The notes under the pieces: generated by a model
What the model was told of the DNA's origin: nothing
Database searches by the model: none
Seen by the model: the letters and a program-made list of their open reading frames with translations, nothing else
Shown here: positions 51,875 through 63,117 of the stretch, one piece after another
How the letters are laid out: the number at the start of each line of letters is the position of its first letter
How positions within the stretch are numbered: the stretch's first letter is position 1
NCBI GenBank assembly: GCA_963844885.1
Contig: CAWJQA010000016.1
Coordinates: forward strand, 186,001-250,000
Length of the DNA stretch: 64,000 bases
Reading direction: 5' to 3'
Source of the DNA: DATMER01 sp963844885
GTDB lineage: Bacteria; Acidobacteriota; Thermoanaerobaculia; Multivoradales; UBA5704
Translations under genes and position numbers: made by a program

Positions 51875-53227
51875 TCAGGAGAGAAGGTTTTCCCACTGAA
51901 TTTGCGAATGGATCGTTTGAAACTTGCCGGGATGATCCCGCAGGATCTCCTCGATCGTTTCATAGGTGAAATCAATCTTCATTGCAGTCCCGAGAAACCG
52001 CCGTAGTTGCGCGCGCAGCGCCGTATCGATCCGGCCGCGCTGCCCCGGATCGCAGGCGATGCGGAGGCGGAGGTGATCGATCCGGTCCTGGAGGATCTGG
52101 CCGAGCAGAATCCCCGGCACGCGGTCCAGGACGACGTAGAGGGCCGTCACGGCCCGGTGGTCGGGACTCATCACGACAGCGGTCTGGCGCCCGAGGAGCG
52201 ATTCCACGACCGGGAAACTTCGTCCGCAAGGGCACGGGCAAGCCTCTTTTTTCAATTCAACGTAGTCTCCCGTCCGGTAGCGGATCAGCGGCATCACCCG
52301 GTTGTGGAGGCTCGTGCCGAGAATCTCCGCGATCCGGCTGTCCGAGCCCGGCGGCTCCAGGCCCGGCACCTCCTCGAATTCCACCAGCCCGTAATCCATA
52401 TGCACATGGTAGCGCCCGGACGGGCACTGGGTGATCGCCGCCGTCCGCTCCATCTGCCCGTAGGCATCGTACACAGGGCATTGGAACACCTCCTCAATTC
52501 TCCGCCGCTGGTGCTCCAGGAGCTGTTCCCCCTGGGAAAAGACCGCTTGGAGCGCGAGGCCACGAGGGCGCTCGCCGAGCAAGAGGGCCAGGACGTAGAG
52601 ATTGGACGGCAGGCCCTTGAGGAAGCGCGGACGATATTCCCGCAGGACGTGGGCCCAATCGTCCCGCTGGCCGCGGGCCAACAGCAGGCTGTTCATCAGC
52701 AGCCGGCCCGTCGCGCGCTGGAAGCGGACCCGCGTCGCCGCGTGCCGTTCGAAAGGGAGGAACTCCTCCGCGGACAGCTCCGCGAACCGGTCGCCGAGCC
52801 GGTACCCGGCCCATCCCCAGAATCGCCAGTAATGCACGAACTCCAGGACGTTCGAGGGCCTGTCGACGTAGAAGCGGACCGCAGAGCCGGTGGAGCCGCT
52901 GGTCTGCTCGACACGGGGCCGCCAGCGGGCGGCGTCCCGGGCCGTCAGCTCGGAGAAATGATTGCGCAGCCGGTCCTTGGTCAGGACCGGCAGACGCTTC
53001 AGATCCTCGGGTGACCGGATGTCGTCGGGCGCCATCCGCCGCTCCTGGAAGAGGCGCTGGTAGTAGGGGACTTGCGCGACGGCGTGCCGGAGGATCGTCC
53101 GCAGCCGCTCGATCTGATCACAGCGCATCGCCTCCTCGCTCCACCCGGGGTGGTCCGCGAACGACCGCCGGAGCCGCAGGATGTCGAGCGGAAAGGCGAA
53201 GTCCCGGAAATTGAAATGGATTCCCAT
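51875..53227 (-). CDS. Phenylacetate-CoA ligase-family (PaaK/CapK-like) adenylate-forming enzyme
   Basis: The 450-residue protein has QTSGSTGSAVRFYV (ATP loop, about 109), SNLYVLALLL, VYDAYGQMERTAAITQ (about 259) and PLIRYRTGDYVEL, all of the AMP-forming PaaK fold. CPCPCGRSFPVV follows. The C-terminal domain has the alpha-beta form seen in CapK-like members from polysaccharide clusters. The gene ends 9 bp before the radical SAM start. An adenylated acyl group for transfer to a sugar or peptide is likely. Confidence 0.82.
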   Translation of the reverse strand: MGIHFNFRDFAFPLDILRLRRSFADHPGWSEEAMRCDQIERLRTILRHAVAQVPYYQRLFQERRMAPDDIRSPEDLKRLPVLTKDRLRNHFSELTARDAARWRPRVEQTSGSTGSAVRFYVDRPSNVLEFVHYWRFWGWAGYRLGDRFAELSAEEFLPFERHAATRVRFQRATGRLLMNSLLLARGQRDDWAHVLREYRPRFLKGLPSNLYVLALLLGERPRGLALQAVFSQGEQLLEHQRRRIEEVFQCPVYDAYGQMERTAAITQCPSGRYHVHMDYGLVEFEEVPGLEPPGSDSRIAEILGTSLHNRVMPLIRYRTGDYVELKKEACPCPCGRSFPVVESLLGRQTAVVMSPDHRAVTALYVVLDRVPGILLGQILQDRIDHLRLRIACDPGQRGRIDTALRAQLRRFLGTAMKIDFTYETIEEILRDHPGKFQTIHSQIQWENLLS

Positions 53228-53230
53228 CGG

Positions 53231-54670
53231 CTAGTCCCGCACGCGGTATTGATAGAACTGCTCTTGGAGCGCCTGCCATTCGGACTTGTCGGCCGGGCCG
53301 TCCAGCAGGAACCGGGACAGCCGCAGCGCCATGGCGATGCCATGATCGATGTTGCAGTGGAGGAAGAGGGCGGGACGGCCGATCGGAAAAAGGTTGTCAA
53401 TCGATCCCAGGCGGGCCTGGATCCGGTCGTAGCGGCGGCGCCATCCCCGCTCGTACACGGGGTAGACCTGTGGGAGCCTGCGGGAGAAAAACTCGTCCTG
53501 CTCGCGGGGAGCGGGGGCGAGGATTTCCAGAGCCTCCAGCTCGCCGAGGCAATGCTCGGCCAGCCTGGCCTCGTCGAGGGACCAGACCCGGTCGCTGACC
53601 GAGCACGGGATTTCGATGGTGAGCGCCGCGAGGTCTCCCTGGTTCAGGGCCGGGCTGTACAGATGGAGCTCGGAAACGCGACCGATCAGAAGGCGGCTCT
53701 CCGGGAAATAATAGGTCTCCGTCGCCGACGGCCGCCGCCGTGCGGTCAGCAAGTAAAGGATGCGCAGGCCACGCCAGCGCAGGTCGAACGGCGGCGGGAC
53801 ACCGCCCTCAGACTCCAGGCGGACCAGGCCATGAAGCTGGTCCAGGGGGATCGTAGCGATCAGCGCCGCGACCGGGAGCTCGACTCGGGTGCCGTCTCCC
53901 TGGCGGAAGGTCAGGGATTCGATGTGGCGATCGTCCCGCAGGGTCAGACGCTCGAGGTCGCATCCCAGCAGCAGTTGTCCGCCGCTGGCCAGGACGCGCC
54001 GGCGCAGGCTCTCCGTGATCTGGCCGATGCCTCGGGCCGGATAGTAGTAGCTCGGCGTGGGGTCTCCCCCGAAGAGCCGCTCCACGGCCTTCCAGAGCGA
54101 GCGGATCTCAAACCTCTTGACGCGGCTGGCGGCCGGCTCGAACGACACTTCCGAGGCCGGGAGGCCCCACAACTTTTCCGCGTACGGCCGATAGAAGTGA
54201 TGATAAAGACTCTGTCCGACCCGGGCGATGCAATACGACTCGAAGGTCTGGAGGTCTGCTCCGTTCACGAAATGGCGGAACCGGCCCGCCAGGAGATCGT
54301 GCAGGAACCGGTAACCCTGGCGGGGACCATAGGAACAGACAATATCCAGAGGGGAGGGGGGATAAGGGAGGAATCGGCCGGCGAGATGGATGCGTCCGCG
54401 GCGCTGCCGCTGAAGAAGATCGGCGCCGCAAAGCTCGCGGACCAGCCGGAGAGCCTCCGGATCGTACCCCTCATGGATCCGGTGGGAACCGAGATCGAAG
54501 GTCCAGGGTCCCCGGGAGAAACTCTGCGCCAGCCCTCCCGGCGCAAGCTCCCTCTCGAGGACCACGATCCGCGGGCCGAAGCGCCGCGCCAGCGCATCGG
54601 CGGCGGTGAGCCCCGTCACGCCGGCGCCCAGCACCACCAGGAAACCTTTACCCTCCTCGAGGTTGACCAT
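53231..54670 (-). CDS. FAD-dependent amine-oxidase/UDP-galactopyranose-mutase-like oxidoreductase
   Basis: The 479-residue protein begins with an FAD Rossmann motif, VVLGAGVTGLTAADALARRF, and a second flavin segment ELAPGGLAQSFSRGPWTFDLGSHRIH. Further family marks are RVSELHLYSPALNQG and the C-terminal FAD-binding FLHCNIDHGIAMALRL. It resembles protoporphyrinogen-oxidase-like enzymes found in sugar-modification clusters. It is the first gene of the 54670-48934 cluster, 3 bp before the PaaK-like gene. Confidence 0.82.
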   Translation of the reverse strand: MVNLEEGKGFLVVLGAGVTGLTAADALARRFGPRIVVLERELAPGGLAQSFSRGPWTFDLGSHRIHEGYDPEALRLVRELCGADLLQRQRRGRIHLAGRFLPYPPSPLDIVCSYGPRQGYRFLHDLLAGRFRHFVNGADLQTFESYCIARVGQSLYHHFYRPYAEKLWGLPASEVSFEPAASRVKRFEIRSLWKAVERLFGGDPTPSYYYPARGIGQITESLRRRVLASGGQLLLGCDLERLTLRDDRHIESLTFRQGDGTRVELPVAALIATIPLDQLHGLVRLESEGGVPPPFDLRWRGLRILYLLTARRRPSATETYYFPESRLLIGRVSELHLYSPALNQGDLAALTIEIPCSVSDRVWSLDEARLAEHCLGELEALEILAPAPREQDEFFSRRLPQVYPVYERGWRRRYDRIQARLGSIDNLFPIGRPALFLHCNIDHGIAMALRLSRFLLDGPADKSEWQALQEQFYQYRVRD

Positions 54671-54738
54671 CCGTAGAGCTCATCGCCGGCCCAGGCCCTT
54701 CTCCGGGTCACTGAGGCCTGTATGAGTATAGACATGTC

Positions 54739-56045
54739 TCAGAACCGAATCCTAAACTCGGCGCCTCCATCCCGGTTTTCCAATCCGAACCGGGCGCCGT
54801 GCGCGGCCAGGATCTCCCGGACCAGGGTCAGCCCCAGGCCGCGGCCGTCCCGCTTGGTGCTGAAGAAGGGGGTGAAGAGGAGCGGACGCACGTCTTCCGG
54901 GATGCCCGGACCCGTGTCGGCGACGGTCAGCACCGGCCGGTCCCCCTCCAGGAAAAGGCCCAGACCGATGCGGCCGTCCTCGCCGATCGACTCCATGGCG
55001 TTCCCGAGCACGTTGACGAGCACCTGCTCGATCTGGTTGCGGTCCACGTCCACCGGCGGCATGGCGTCGCCCGATACCGCGGTTTCCCACTCGCAGCGGA
55101 TGCGGCGGCGGTCGAGCTCGGGCCGGAGGAGGACGAGGATCTCGTCGAGGAGCCGGCGGAGGTCGCACGGCCGGCGGTCGGGCTCGGGCAGGCGGACGAC
55201 TTCGGCGAAGCCGTTCATGAAGGCGCTCAGCCGCCGCATGCGGGCGACGGCCACGTCGATGGCGCCTTCGAAGTCGCGGCGGTCTTCCTCTCCCAGCGCG
55301 GCGCTGTAGCCGCGGAACGAATCGAGCAGCGAGGAGACCGGGCCGACCGAATTGTTGACCTCGTGCGACATCATCCGGATGAGCTTGCCATAGGCCGATT
55401 TTTCGGAAGCGCGCAGCTCCTCGGTCAGCTCTTCGATCAGAAGGAAGCTCCTCGGAAAGCCGCGGTCGAAAAATTCGGCCCGCGAGACCTTCAAGCGGCG
55501 GGGACCGTCGGCGATCACCCGCGACTCCCCCGCCGGCACGGCGGCCAGCGCCGCTCCCAGCGGTCCCAGCCCGGCCAGCGGCAAACTTTGGACGTCTCCC
55601 TCCACCTGGAGGAGCTGGCGGGCGCTCGGATTGATCGAGCCCACGCGGCCGTCGAAATCCAGGGTCAGGACGCCGGCGGGCGAGGCGGTCAGCAGCCGGT
55701 CGAGAAAATAATCCTGCTCCTGGAGGCGCAGCCGCTCGTCGCGCAGGCGCTCGGTCATCTCGTTGTAAATGTGGATCAGGGCGTCCATCTCCGGCTGTCC
55801 CACCTCCCGGAAGCGGGAGGTGAAATCGCGCTCGCTCATCAATTCCGCTCCGGTGCGGATGAGATCAAGCGGCACGAAAAACGAGCGCACGAGCATCCAT
55901 CCAAGAGCGATGGAAAGGACGAACAGGCCTTCCACCGCCAGCAGCAGCCAGCGGCTCTCCCGCAACGCCAGGAACGAGATCGCCGCCAGGACGGCGTGGA
56001 TCAGGATGAGGTAGAGGACGACCTTGGTCCGGAGGCTCAACCCCT

Positions 56046-56049
<4 letters not shown>
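54739..56049 (-). CDS. Membrane histidine kinase, HAMP-PAS-HisKA-HATPase (NtrB/NtrY-like)
   Basis: From the GTG at 56049 the protein is 436 residues. Two membrane helices (about 10-30 and 35-55) precede a HAMP-like segment (RTGAELMSERDFTSRFREV) and a PAS-like domain (RLLTASPAGVLTLDFDGRVGSI). The H-box is MMSHEVNNSVGPV (about 228), N-box NQIEQVLVNVLGNAMESI, G1 VADTGPGIPEDV, F STKRDGRG and G2 GRGLGLTLV. The start overlaps the response-regulator stop (GTGA). It pairs with the NtrC-type regulator in the same operon. Confidence 0.88.
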
Positions 56050-57434
<1,385 letters not shown>

Positions 57435-57438
57435 CTTG

Positions 57439-58641
57439 CTATTCGTAGCGCAACGCCTCCGCCGGTTGCACCCGGCTCGCCAGGGTGCCGGGATAGAGAG
57501 CGCAGAGCGCGGAGAGAAGATAGATGGCCGCCATGGCAGCAAGAAGCCCGGCCGCGAACACCGGCGGCCGGATGAAACCGATCAGATCGAGGATCGGGAT
57601 CTGGATCACCACTATCGTTCCCATCAGCACTCCGAAGCTCGTCACGAGGATCTGCTCGAAAAGAACCTGCCGGTGGATGGCCCGCCGGGACGCTCCCGTG
57701 GCCCGGCGCAGCCCCAGCTCGCGCGTGCGCTGGAGGAGATTCTGCCACAGCACGCCGAGCAGGCCGAGGGCCACCATGAGAAGCAGGAAAAACGCCACGG
57801 TGCCGCCGGCCGCGAGCGGCGCCAGGAGCGTCCGGAAGGTGGCGCGGCGCACGTCGGGAAGCGGCTTGATGGTGAACGACCAGCCGGGAGCGACCCCCTG
57901 GAGCCGCGCCGCGAGGGTCTCCTCGAAGACGGCCGGCGTGCCGGGCCGGACCCGCACCAGGATCGACCGCGCCTGGAACCAGGACGGTGCGTCGAGCCGC
58001 AGGTTCTGGAAGAGGAAATTGGAACGGGCCGAAAGCTCGCCGCTTTTGCGGAACTCGCGGATCACTCCGATGACGCGCCGCGGCCTCTCCGACGGCGCCG
58101 GCTCTCCGAACCGGCGCCCGACCGGATCCTCATCGCCGTACACCGCGCGGGCGAGATCCCGATCGATCACGACCGGGTCCCACGCGAGCGCGGCGTCCGA
58201 ATCCTCGAACCAGCGGCCGGCCACGACCTCGAGCCCCATCACCCTGGCGAACTTCGTGGTGACGGCGTTCGACTCGAAGTCGATCGGCTTGCCCTCGACG
58301 GTTGTGCTGTTCGTCCAGCCCCCCTGATCGAAGGGGCTGACCATGGCCGCGGCCGCCGACTCGACAGGCTCCAGCGCCTCGACCTCCCGCAGCAGTTGCC
58401 CGAGCGTCTTCAGATTGGCGGTCTTCGTGGCGTCGTCCTCCTTCTCTCCCGCGTTCATCTGCACCGAGACCTTCCAGACGTTCCGCCATGAATATCCCAG
58501 CGGTTGCCGGTAGTTGTCCAGGAAGTAGATTCCCAGGGTCGCGACCACGAACACCACCAGAAAGGAGAAGAAGATCTCCAGGATGATGAGGCCGTTGGTG
58601 CGCTTGCGGTTCCAGACCAGCTTGAAAAGATGACGCGTCAT
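57439..58641 (-). CDS. MacB/FtsX-type ABC permease
   Basis: From the ATG at 58641 (MTRHLFKLVWNRKRTNGLII) the protein is 400 residues. It has one N-terminal helix, a large extracytoplasmic domain and three C-terminal helices (FFLLLMVALGLLGVLWQNLL, ILVTSFGVLMGTIVVIQIPI, AMAAIYLLSALCALYPG). The pattern RELGLRRATGASRRAI and the final LASRVQPAEALRYE are characteristic of FtsX-domain permeases. It overlaps the preceding permease by 4 bp. Confidence 0.88.
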   Translation of the reverse strand: MTRHLFKLVWNRKRTNGLIILEIFFSFLVVFVVATLGIYFLDNYRQPLGYSWRNVWKVSVQMNAGEKEDDATKTANLKTLGQLLREVEALEPVESAAAAMVSPFDQGGWTNSTTVEGKPIDFESNAVTTKFARVMGLEVVAGRWFEDSDAALAWDPVVIDRDLARAVYGDEDPVGRRFGEPAPSERPRRVIGVIREFRKSGELSARSNFLFQNLRLDAPSWFQARSILVRVRPGTPAVFEETLAARLQGVAPGWSFTIKPLPDVRRATFRTLLAPLAAGGTVAFFLLLMVALGLLGVLWQNLLQRTRELGLRRATGASRRAIHRQVLFEQILVTSFGVLMGTIVVIQIPILDLIGFIRPPVFAAGLLAAMAAIYLLSALCALYPGTLASRVQPAEALRYE

Positions 58642-59893
58642 ACCGACCTCCCGCGGAGAGCCTGCACAGGGTGGAGCTTCGACATCCGCCAGGCCGGATA
58701 GACCCCCGAGAGGACGCCGAAGAACACGGCCATCGCCAGGCCGTAGAGAAAAACCCGGAAATTCAGCCCGAGCCGGGCGTAGGGAAGGAAGCCGCTCGCG
58801 TTGAGCGCCGCGAGCACCGGGACGGCGAGAAGCAGCCCGATCAGTGCGCCGAGCAGTGTGAGCACGAGGTTTTCGACCACGAACTGGCCGACGAGCGAGC
58901 GCGACGAAGCGCCGAAGGCCTTGCGCACTCCAATCTCGGACGCCCGGTCCAGAATCCGGCTCAGATTGATGTTCACCAGGTTGAGAGTGGGCAGCAGCAT
59001 GAACAGCAACATCAGCAGGAACAGCACGGCCTTCGCCCGGCCGGGAGCACGCTGGTCCGAGCTCCCCGGGCCGAACATCCGGACGCAGGCCTCGAACAGC
59101 GTGTCGGCGCCGGCATTCAGCGTCGTGTAGGTCTTGGGGTCCGGCAGATGGTGCTCGGCTTCGCGCAGGCGCGCCTGAAACTCCGATTTGATCGCCGGGA
59201 CGTCCGCCGGACCGCGCGCGAGAATCAGCGCGGAAAAGCCCCCCATCCACTGCTCTTTGTAAAAATTCGACTTGGCGGTGCTGATCGGCACCCAGATGTC
59301 GGACGAAGAGGAGAAGCGGAGCTCCGGCACGTCCGGAACCACTCCCACCACCCGGAAACGCTGGCCGTCCGCCTCGATCGTCCTGCCCACGGCCGGCTGC
59401 CCGCCGAAGAAACGGCCGCGCGTCGTCTCGTTGATCACCGCGACGAACCGGGCGTTCTTCTCATCCTCGGCCGTGAACGGGCCGCCCTCCAGGAAATCGA
59501 AATCCAGAATCTTCCAGAGCTCGCCGTCCGCGCGCCGGAGCCGCGATTCGATCTTGGTTCCGCCCAGGTAGGAGACCGCGGTCTCCGGCGACGAGATCAA
59601 AGCAATCCGCTCCACCCCGGGCAACGCCGACAGCGGGCGGACGTAGCGGTCGAGAAAGCCATACCCGGGCTCGGACCTCTGCGTGTTCTCGGGCCCTCTC
59701 ATGGTCAGGTGGTAGACGCCGAGGGTCCGGTCGCTGCGGGTTTCCGGAGCCTGCGGCGCCAGCGCGTGATCGAAGATCGCGGTGGCCACCAGAAGCACCA
59801 ACAGCGTGATACTGATCCCGAACAGGCTGATGAAGGTGAAGAACTTCCGCCGCGCCAGGATCTTCAGGGCGACTTTCAGATAGTTTCTGATCA

Positions 59894-59897
<4 letters not shown>
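58638..59897 (-). CDS. MacB/FtsX-type ABC permease
   Basis: The 419-residue protein starts MMIRNYLKVALKILARRKFF, with a helix FISLFGISITLLVLLVATAIF. It has a MacB-PCD extracytoplasmic domain (FVAVINETTRGRFFGGQPAVG, RFRVVGVVPDVP) and three C-terminal helices. SEIGVRKAFGASSRSLVGQF and WRMSKLHPVQALRGRSV are permease hallmarks. It is the first of two permeases, overlapping the ATPase gene by 4 bp. Confidence 0.9.
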
Positions 59898-60560
<663 letters not shown>

Positions 60561-60575
60561 TGCCGATCTCCTCTG

Positions 60576-61820
60576 TTATTGGAGGCTCACCTGAGCCAGG
60601 TGGGCGTAATCGTTCATGTCGGAGAGGATGACCTCCTCTCCCTCCGAGAGCCCGTCGAGAACCTCGAAGTGCTCGTATCCGGACACGCCGAAGCGGACGC
60701 TCCGCCGGACGGCCCGGTCTCCTCGAATCACGAAAACCGTCCCCGTTTCGCCACCTTGCGCGAACGGCCCCTTGGGCACCCGCAAGGTTTCCGTGCGCGA
60801 GGCCGTCACCACGAGGACGTCCGCCCGCAGGTTGTTCCGCAGCTTGGGATTCCGGGCGTCGTCGAGGTCGACGGCGAATCTGACGGCGCCGTTTTCGATC
60901 GTCGGATCAACGTTCGAAAGGCGGCCCGAGAGCGGCTGGCCGTCGATCATCACCCGCACCGGCAGGCCGGGCGCGAGAAGGGACGAGTGAACGTCCGACA
61001 CCGTGGCCTCGACCCGGAACGAATCGAGGTCGGCGATGCGCGCGATGACCTCACCCGAGCGAATGGTTGCGCCTTCCTGTGGCACGACCCAGGTGACGAC
61101 ACCGGCGCGGTCCGAGCGCGTGCTGGCGAGCCCGAGTTGGCGCCGGGCCTCGTCGCGCTCCTTGCGTAGCGTACGCAGATCGAGCTCCAATCCGTCGAGG
61201 CGGGCCTGGGCCGCCAGCCGCTCGCCGGCCACGGAAGCTTCGAGCCGGGCAAGCTCGATCTTCGACTTTTTCGCCTCGACCTCGGACGCCTTCAGGCTCT
61301 GCTCGGAAACCAATCCGTCGGCGTGGAGCTTGCGGCTCTGCTCGGCCCTGTACTCGGACGCTTCGGCGTCGAGCCGGCTCGATTCGATGCTGCCGCGCAG
61401 ATCGTTGAGACTTTTATCCAGCGCCAGCCGGACCTGCTGCTGCTCATTGGCCTTGCGAGCGAGGTTGTCCTCGATCGTTTCCAGCGCGAGCCGGGACGCG
61501 GACGTATCGAGGCGGAGGATCTCCTCCCCGGCGCGAACCGCCTCGCCCGGCCGCTTGAGAATCTTTTCGATCCGAGCATCGACCGGGCTCGACACGACGC
61601 TTTCAAAAGCCGGGATGACCGTCCCGGACGCCTCGACGACCCCTTCGACCGGCCCCCGGTCCACCCGTCCGGTCCGGATGCGGTCACGCTCGATGGACGG
61701 CCGCAGCCACCCGGGCAGAAGGACCAGCACGGCCACGACAAGGCCCAGGCCTCCGATCCCCCAGGCGACCCGGCGCCCGGTCCGGCGCCGTCGAATGCTG
61801 ACATCCAGCTCACGATCCAT
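60576..61820 (-). CDS. Periplasmic adaptor protein (HlyD/MacA family)
   Basis: From the ATG at 61820 the protein is 414 residues. One helix (VAWGIGGLGLVVAVLVLLPGWL) is followed by a barrel-sandwich half (SGTVIPAFESVVSSPVDARIEKIL) and a long coiled coil (RLDAEASEYRAEQSRKLHAD region). The return half reads DRAGVVTWVVPQEGATIRSGEVIARI, and beta-barrel and membrane-proximal segments complete the fold. It is the first gene of the operon, 15 bp before the ATPase. It would connect the ABC exporter to an outer-membrane channel such as TolC, not seen here. Confidence 0.9.
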   Translation of the reverse strand: MDRELDVSIRRRRTGRRVAWGIGGLGLVVAVLVLLPGWLRPSIERDRIRTGRVDRGPVEGVVEASGTVIPAFESVVSSPVDARIEKILKRPGEAVRAGEEILRLDTSASRLALETIEDNLARKANEQQQVRLALDKSLNDLRGSIESSRLDAEASEYRAEQSRKLHADGLVSEQSLKASEVEAKKSKIELARLEASVAGERLAAQARLDGLELDLRTLRKERDEARRQLGLASTRSDRAGVVTWVVPQEGATIRSGEVIARIADLDSFRVEATVSDVHSSLLAPGLPVRVMIDGQPLSGRLSNVDPTIENGAVRFAVDLDDARNPKLRNNLRADVLVVTASRTETLRVPKGPFAQGGETGTVFVIRGDRAVRRSVRFGVSGYEHFEVLDGLSEGEEVILSDMNDYAHLAQVSLQ

Positions 61821-61852
61821 GTTCGCTCTCCCTCGGTCGGAAGCCGGAGAGA

Positions 61853-61867
61853 GCACGGCCCGTGCCA
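61853..61867 (-). promoter_or_regulatory. Likely sigma-54 (-24/-12) promoter of the exporter operon
   Basis: The minus strand reads TGGCACGGGCCGTGC, with the invariant GG at -24 and GC at -12 at the proper spacing (consensus TGGCACG-N4-TTGC). It predicts transcription starting near 61841, about 20 bp before the adaptor gene's start. A sigma-54 activator is encoded in the same operon. Confidence 0.72.
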
Positions 61868-61940
61868 ATGGCTAAGTCGCTGATTTCACGAGGAATGTGG
61901 ACGGAAGGAGGGCGGCGGAAGCGTCCGGTGGCGGGCGGGG

Positions 61941-61956
61941 TGTCCGGAAACGGACG
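61941..61956 (-). promoter_or_regulatory. Candidate upstream activating site for the NtrC-type regulator
   Basis: TGTCCGGAAACGGACG is an inverted repeat (GTCCG, 4-nt spacer, CGGAC). It lies about 75-90 bp upstream of the sigma-54 promoter, a normal position for an NtrC-type enhancer site. Another short palindrome, GACCAAATGGTC, lies at 61986-61997. Confidence 0.5.
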
Positions 61957-62075
61957 GTGGGTCCCGCGCAGGGCTACCCAGCGGAGACCAAATGGTCTAT
62001 ACTGCCTTCCAAGTATGACGCAGGGGCCGGTATCGTGTGACTCGACGATCTGGCCGCGATAAGGAGTTTGGAGCC

Positions 62076-62276
62076 ATGTCAAAGCGCGTGATGGCCGTTC
62101 GTATCGATACACCAGAGCCGGTCGTGTTGGTGGCGCCCGATGAGATGGCCCAAAGAAACCGCGTCGCCTCGATGATCCAGGACCGCATGGCCCGCCCGGC
62201 TACGGATCTGGACCTGGAGCTCTGGCAGGAGCTGAAAATCGAGATTGACAAGCAACGCTCGAGAGCCTGCGCCTGA
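62076..62276 (+). CDS. Small antitoxin-like protein before a PIN toxin
   Basis: The 66-residue protein starts at the ATG at 62076 with AAGGAG 10 bp upstream. It has MAVRIDTPEPVVLVAPDE at the N-terminus and a helical end. TATACT lies upstream at 61998-62003. The stop is 5 bp before the PIN gene, the usual antitoxin-toxin order. It is not a recognisable VapB by motif, so the call depends on context. Confidence 0.6.
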   Translation: MSKRVMAVRIDTPEPVVLVAPDEMAQRNRVASMIQDRMARPATDLDLELWQELKIEIDKQRSRACA

Positions 62277-62281
62277 GCTCC

Positions 62282-62752
62282 ATGCCCCTGCCCCTGCTCC
62301 TGGACAGCAACATCATGGCGAGCGTGGTTCGGCCGGAAGTTCCGGCGAACAAGCCCGTAGCCTCTGCCATGCTCCGCTTGATGAACGATGGAAGGTTTCG
62401 CCCTTGCGTCTCGGAAATCGTCGACTACGAGTTGCGCCGGAAGCTACTTCACCTTGGGCATCACCGGCATCAAGGAAGACGCTGGGCGCGCGAGGCTCTC
62501 GCGCTCCTCGATCAAATGGCAGCGTTCGCGTATGTGCCCCTCACCACGAGCATGATGCGAATGGCGGCGGAAATCTGGGCTCAGGAACGTTCTGGAGGTC
62601 GGCCTCGGGCCCCGGAGGAGAACCTCGACCTCGACGTCATCCTCGCTGCTCAGGCACGGTATGCAGGAGGCCAGGTCATCACGACGAACGAGCGACACTT
62701 CAGAGGCATCGTCGAGATCTTCGATTGGCGCCCGTACCTGCCTTCCAACTGA
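62282..62752 (+). CDS. VapC-like PIN-domain toxin
   Basis: The 156-residue protein starts MPLPLLLDSNIMASVVRPEV (first Asp). It has VSEIVDYELRRKLL (Glu), NLDLDVILAAQARYAGGQVIT (Asp) and TNERHFRGIVEIFDW (terminal acidic/His region). This is the complete PIN signature. It follows a small antitoxin-like gene. The target RNA is unknown. This PIN gene looks intact. Confidence 0.8.
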   Translation: MPLPLLLDSNIMASVVRPEVPANKPVASAMLRLMNDGRFRPCVSEIVDYELRRKLLHLGHHRHQGRRWAREALALLDQMAAFAYVPLTTSMMRMAAEIWAQERSGGRPRAPEENLDLDVILAAQARYAGGQVITTNERHFRGIVEIFDWRPYLPSN

Positions 62753-63117
62753 GCCGGTGCGTGTGGCGCGCGTCGTTGCTTTCCGCGCCGTGCGCGTCGA
62801 GTCCGTCAGGGGCACGGGGAAGAGGTCACTATTGTGCTCCCTGCGTCGGAAGGTGGTGATTCTGGCCGTGGCAGGGAGGGCTCCCACCGCGCCGGGACTC
62901 ACCCACTGCCTGAAAACGAGACACGCCGCGTCTCGTTTCGTGATGCTGCCGAGGCGGCCCGTCGGACGCGTCAACCAGCCGACTTCTCGATCCCGCGGCC
63001 CGGCGTCGAGATAGAATCCAGAGCCATGAAAGCCGCGGAGGCCCGGAAAGTCCACATCGGCAAGGTCGTCCGGGAGCGGATCGAACGGTTCGACAAAAGA
63101 GCATGAGGCATTCCGAG
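62753..63117. other. Non-coding stretch with one hairpin and a possible 26-codon ORF
   Basis: Little is supported here. A hairpin lies at 62914-62938. A short frame from the ATG at 63026 reads MKAAEARKVHIGKVVRERIE and ends with a TGA at 63104-63106. It might be a fragment of a larger protein. No other structure recognised. Confidence 0.45.
62914..62938 (+). terminator. Terminator-like hairpin
   Basis: AAACGAGAC pairs perfectly with GTCTCGTTT around a 7-nt loop. It lies 160 bp past the VapC-like toxin. The T run is short, so it could also be a protein-binding palindrome. Confidence 0.5.
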
